Positions 62,919-64,000 of a DNA stretch of 64,000 nt are shown piece by piece; the stretch's first letter is position 1, and every line of letters starts with the position of its first letter. The notes under the pieces are model-generated. The model was not told where the DNA came from. It worked only from the letters and a program-made list of their open reading frames with translations, and did not search any database. The translations under genes and the position numbers were made by a program. The stretch lies in NCBI GenBank assembly GCA_002692725.1, contig NZLU01000027.1, positions 23,562 to 87,561 on the forward strand, given 5' to 3'. Source of the stretch: Ponticaulis sp. (GTDB taxonomy: Bacteria; Pseudomonadota; Alphaproteobacteria; Caulobacterales; Hyphomonadaceae).

Positions 62919-63593
62919 GTTTAGCATACCCATGGTGGCGTTGCAATGGTTGGTTAGTGGCACGCCCGGCACCTTATCCGGAGAGACTCTTGTCCAAAAT
63001 CTGTAGGTAGATTTCGGACGGGCTTTGGCGTCGGAAGGCATGCCCGTATCTTGAGATCCGTCGGCCGCAGAATTTCCTGAGCTGTGAGGAGCTCGCAGGT
63101 TCCTCCGCGCCTGGACCGCGACGGCGCAATGATACAAATCCTCATGCATCAGCATCCAGACTGTGAGGTTTCATATCACGTTGGCAATCTGGTCGGGCGG
63201 CCTTCAGTGGCCCGCTGGTCTTGCACGAGGGTAGAATAGTGAGTTGAGGCCCCGTCCGCGGCGTGACGACCCCTCTGCACTTGGCAGCAAAAGCATGGGA
63301 ACTCTCACAGAGTGGACGAAGCATCGTCCCGCCCGCTCCGATCACTTCACAGTGGGGCTTTCTCCCCCGGCTGATCGGGAACCAACGGGCCGCTGATTGG
63401 AAGTGTGGGAAACAACCAAGATGATGGGAAGGGGAAAGCTTACCCCTGCGGCCGAGCCTGTAGTCTCGGCCGACCCCTTCTGCGGGGAGCCCCCGCAACG
63501 CCCCCAGAGAGTAAGAGTTCGGCGGCTTTCGCCGTGACGGGTTTGGAGGTCGAGAGAGAGGCTCTCGGCCGGCCCGTCCACGGAGATTGACCC
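62919..63593. other. long gene-free region of the element with a structured leader at its right end
   Basis: From 62919 to about 63440 I find no gene with a ribosome site; an 11-bp hairpin with one mismatch lies at 62992-63019 (GTCCAAAATCT / AGATTTCGGAC). From 63449 to 63578 the DNA is packed with hairpins (next entry). Confidence 0.5.
63449..63578 (+). ncRNA. structured 5' leader before the DUF932 gene (four hairpins)
   Basis: Four perfect stems in a row: CGGCCGAG/CTCGGCCG (63449-63472), TGCGGGG/CCCCGCA with a 3-base loop (63481-63497), CGGCG/CGCCG (63520-63534), and GACGGG/CCCGTC (63536-63541 with 63573-63578) enclosing CGAGAG/CTCTCG (63551-63567). A GGAG ribosome site and ATG at 63594 follow. 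No T-run, so not terminators; it looks like a cis-acting leader RNA. Confidence 0.55.
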
Positions 63594-64000
63594 ATGACGA
63601 ACCTTGAAACCCTGGACGGCCGACGCGACGCGAGCGGTGGCTACAAAGTCGATATCTCGCGCGGAGAACGGATCGGCCGCGTCTCCTCGGAATGGTTTTC
63701 CCGGCCGGATGACGAGCGCTACCTGTCCCTGTCGGAGCTTTACGCCTCGGTGAAGGGCCGCGCCGAGCGCAGCCGCACGCGGACGGTCGAGAGCGCGGCG
63801 ATCCGCGTCGAAGCCCATCGCGACGATCCGGAAAACCTGGCGCTCATCCTGCCCGACACCGCGGCGCCGATCGCGCCGACCCATTGGAGCTTCGGACAGC
63901 TTGCAAGCCTCGTCGGCGCGCCAGCGGCCTATCTTCGCCAGATCCCGGCGCCGCTCGCGGGCATCAATCTGCAATACGGGCTCACCTCGCACCGGGCCGA
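63594..64000 (+). CDS. DUF932 family protein, N-terminal part (runs off the right edge)
   Basis: 135 residues visible and still open at the window end. Begins MTNLETLDGRRDASGG; the stretch PTHWSFGQLASLVGAPAAYLRQIP is the DUF932 mark. DUF932 proteins are common on plasmids, phages and integrative elements and have no settled function; single-strand binding or recombination support has been proposed. GGAG lies nine bases before the ATG. Larger leftward readings here are shadows of this gene. Confidence 0.8.
   Translation, partial: MTNLETLDGRRDASGGYKVDISRGERIGRVSSEWFSRPDDERYLSLSELYASVKGRAERSRTRTVESAAIRVEAHRDDPENLALILPDTAAPIAPTHWSFGQLASLVGAPAAYLRQIPAPLAGINLQYGLTSHRA

Noticed and set aside
63342..63992. 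216-residue leftward frame at the right edge
   Set aside because: Covers the structured leader and the antisense of the DUF932 gene; no motif or ribosome site.

Overview
The window is a piece of an alphaproteobacterial chromosome. The gene content and gene style (mmcB, CYP153 alkane hydroxylase, sucA/sucB, DUF952, LytTR regulators, many small lipoproteins, Caulobacterales-like control sequences) suggest a marine, Hyphomonadaceae-like bacterium. No rRNA is present, so this placement is inference.

Core region, 1 to about 54.2 kb. The left edge holds the end of gpsA, overlapped by mmcB, then a RyR-domain protein and a DUF418 membrane protein. Metabolic and envelope genes follow: an iron alcohol dehydrogenase, a fused dipeptide ABC ATPase, threonine ammonia-lyase, an FKBP lipoprotein, two paralogous lipoproteins, a CYP153-type P450, CreD, a TM-helix-repeat channel-like protein and a PlsC-like acyltransferase. 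Next come a single-domain response regulator, a rhomboid protease, ZapE, a methyltransferase, a TesA-like esterase divergent from a YbbA/YbbP-type exporter, and an ArsR regulator opposite a 2OG oxygenase. A TAXI-TRAP binding protein, a LytTR/DUF2306/DUF2141/carotenoid-oxygenase cluster, a PhoD-like phosphatase, a membrane TIR protein and an MFS transporter lead up to the TCA genes. There sucC is separated from sucD-sucA-sucB by about 4.3 kb holding a multidomain secreted copper monooxygenase, several small genes and a VapBC toxin-antitoxin pair. After sucB lies a three-gene ATP-grasp/7TM/retropepsin-like operon, an iron dioxygenase divergent from a Gly-Glu-repeat lipoprotein, a large membrane patatin and an L,D-transpeptidase.

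Accessory region, about 54.3 kb to the right edge. A 45-base 3' fragment of a tRNA-Arg(CCG) gene, cut exactly at the anticodon loop, is followed by a tyrosine integrase. This marks the left end of an integrated element that continues past the window. It carries one long leftward gene set: hipB, hipA, an SF2 helicase with a C-terminal nuclease-like motif, and a DUF4365 (PD-(D/E)XK-like) protein with TPR repeats. The genes overlap or lie close together, and the set looks like a toxin-antitoxin-linked defence operon. Beyond it is the start of a DUF932 gene behind a strongly structured 5' leader with four consecutive hairpins.

The most interesting items are the hipBA-helicase-DUF4365 operon on the tRNA-Arg island, the DUF932 leader RNA, the membrane TIR protein, the copper monooxygenase with a cysteine-less thioredoxin domain, a 35-residue membrane protein with its own ribosome site and terminator, and the hairpin that covers the ribosome site of one lipoprotein gene.
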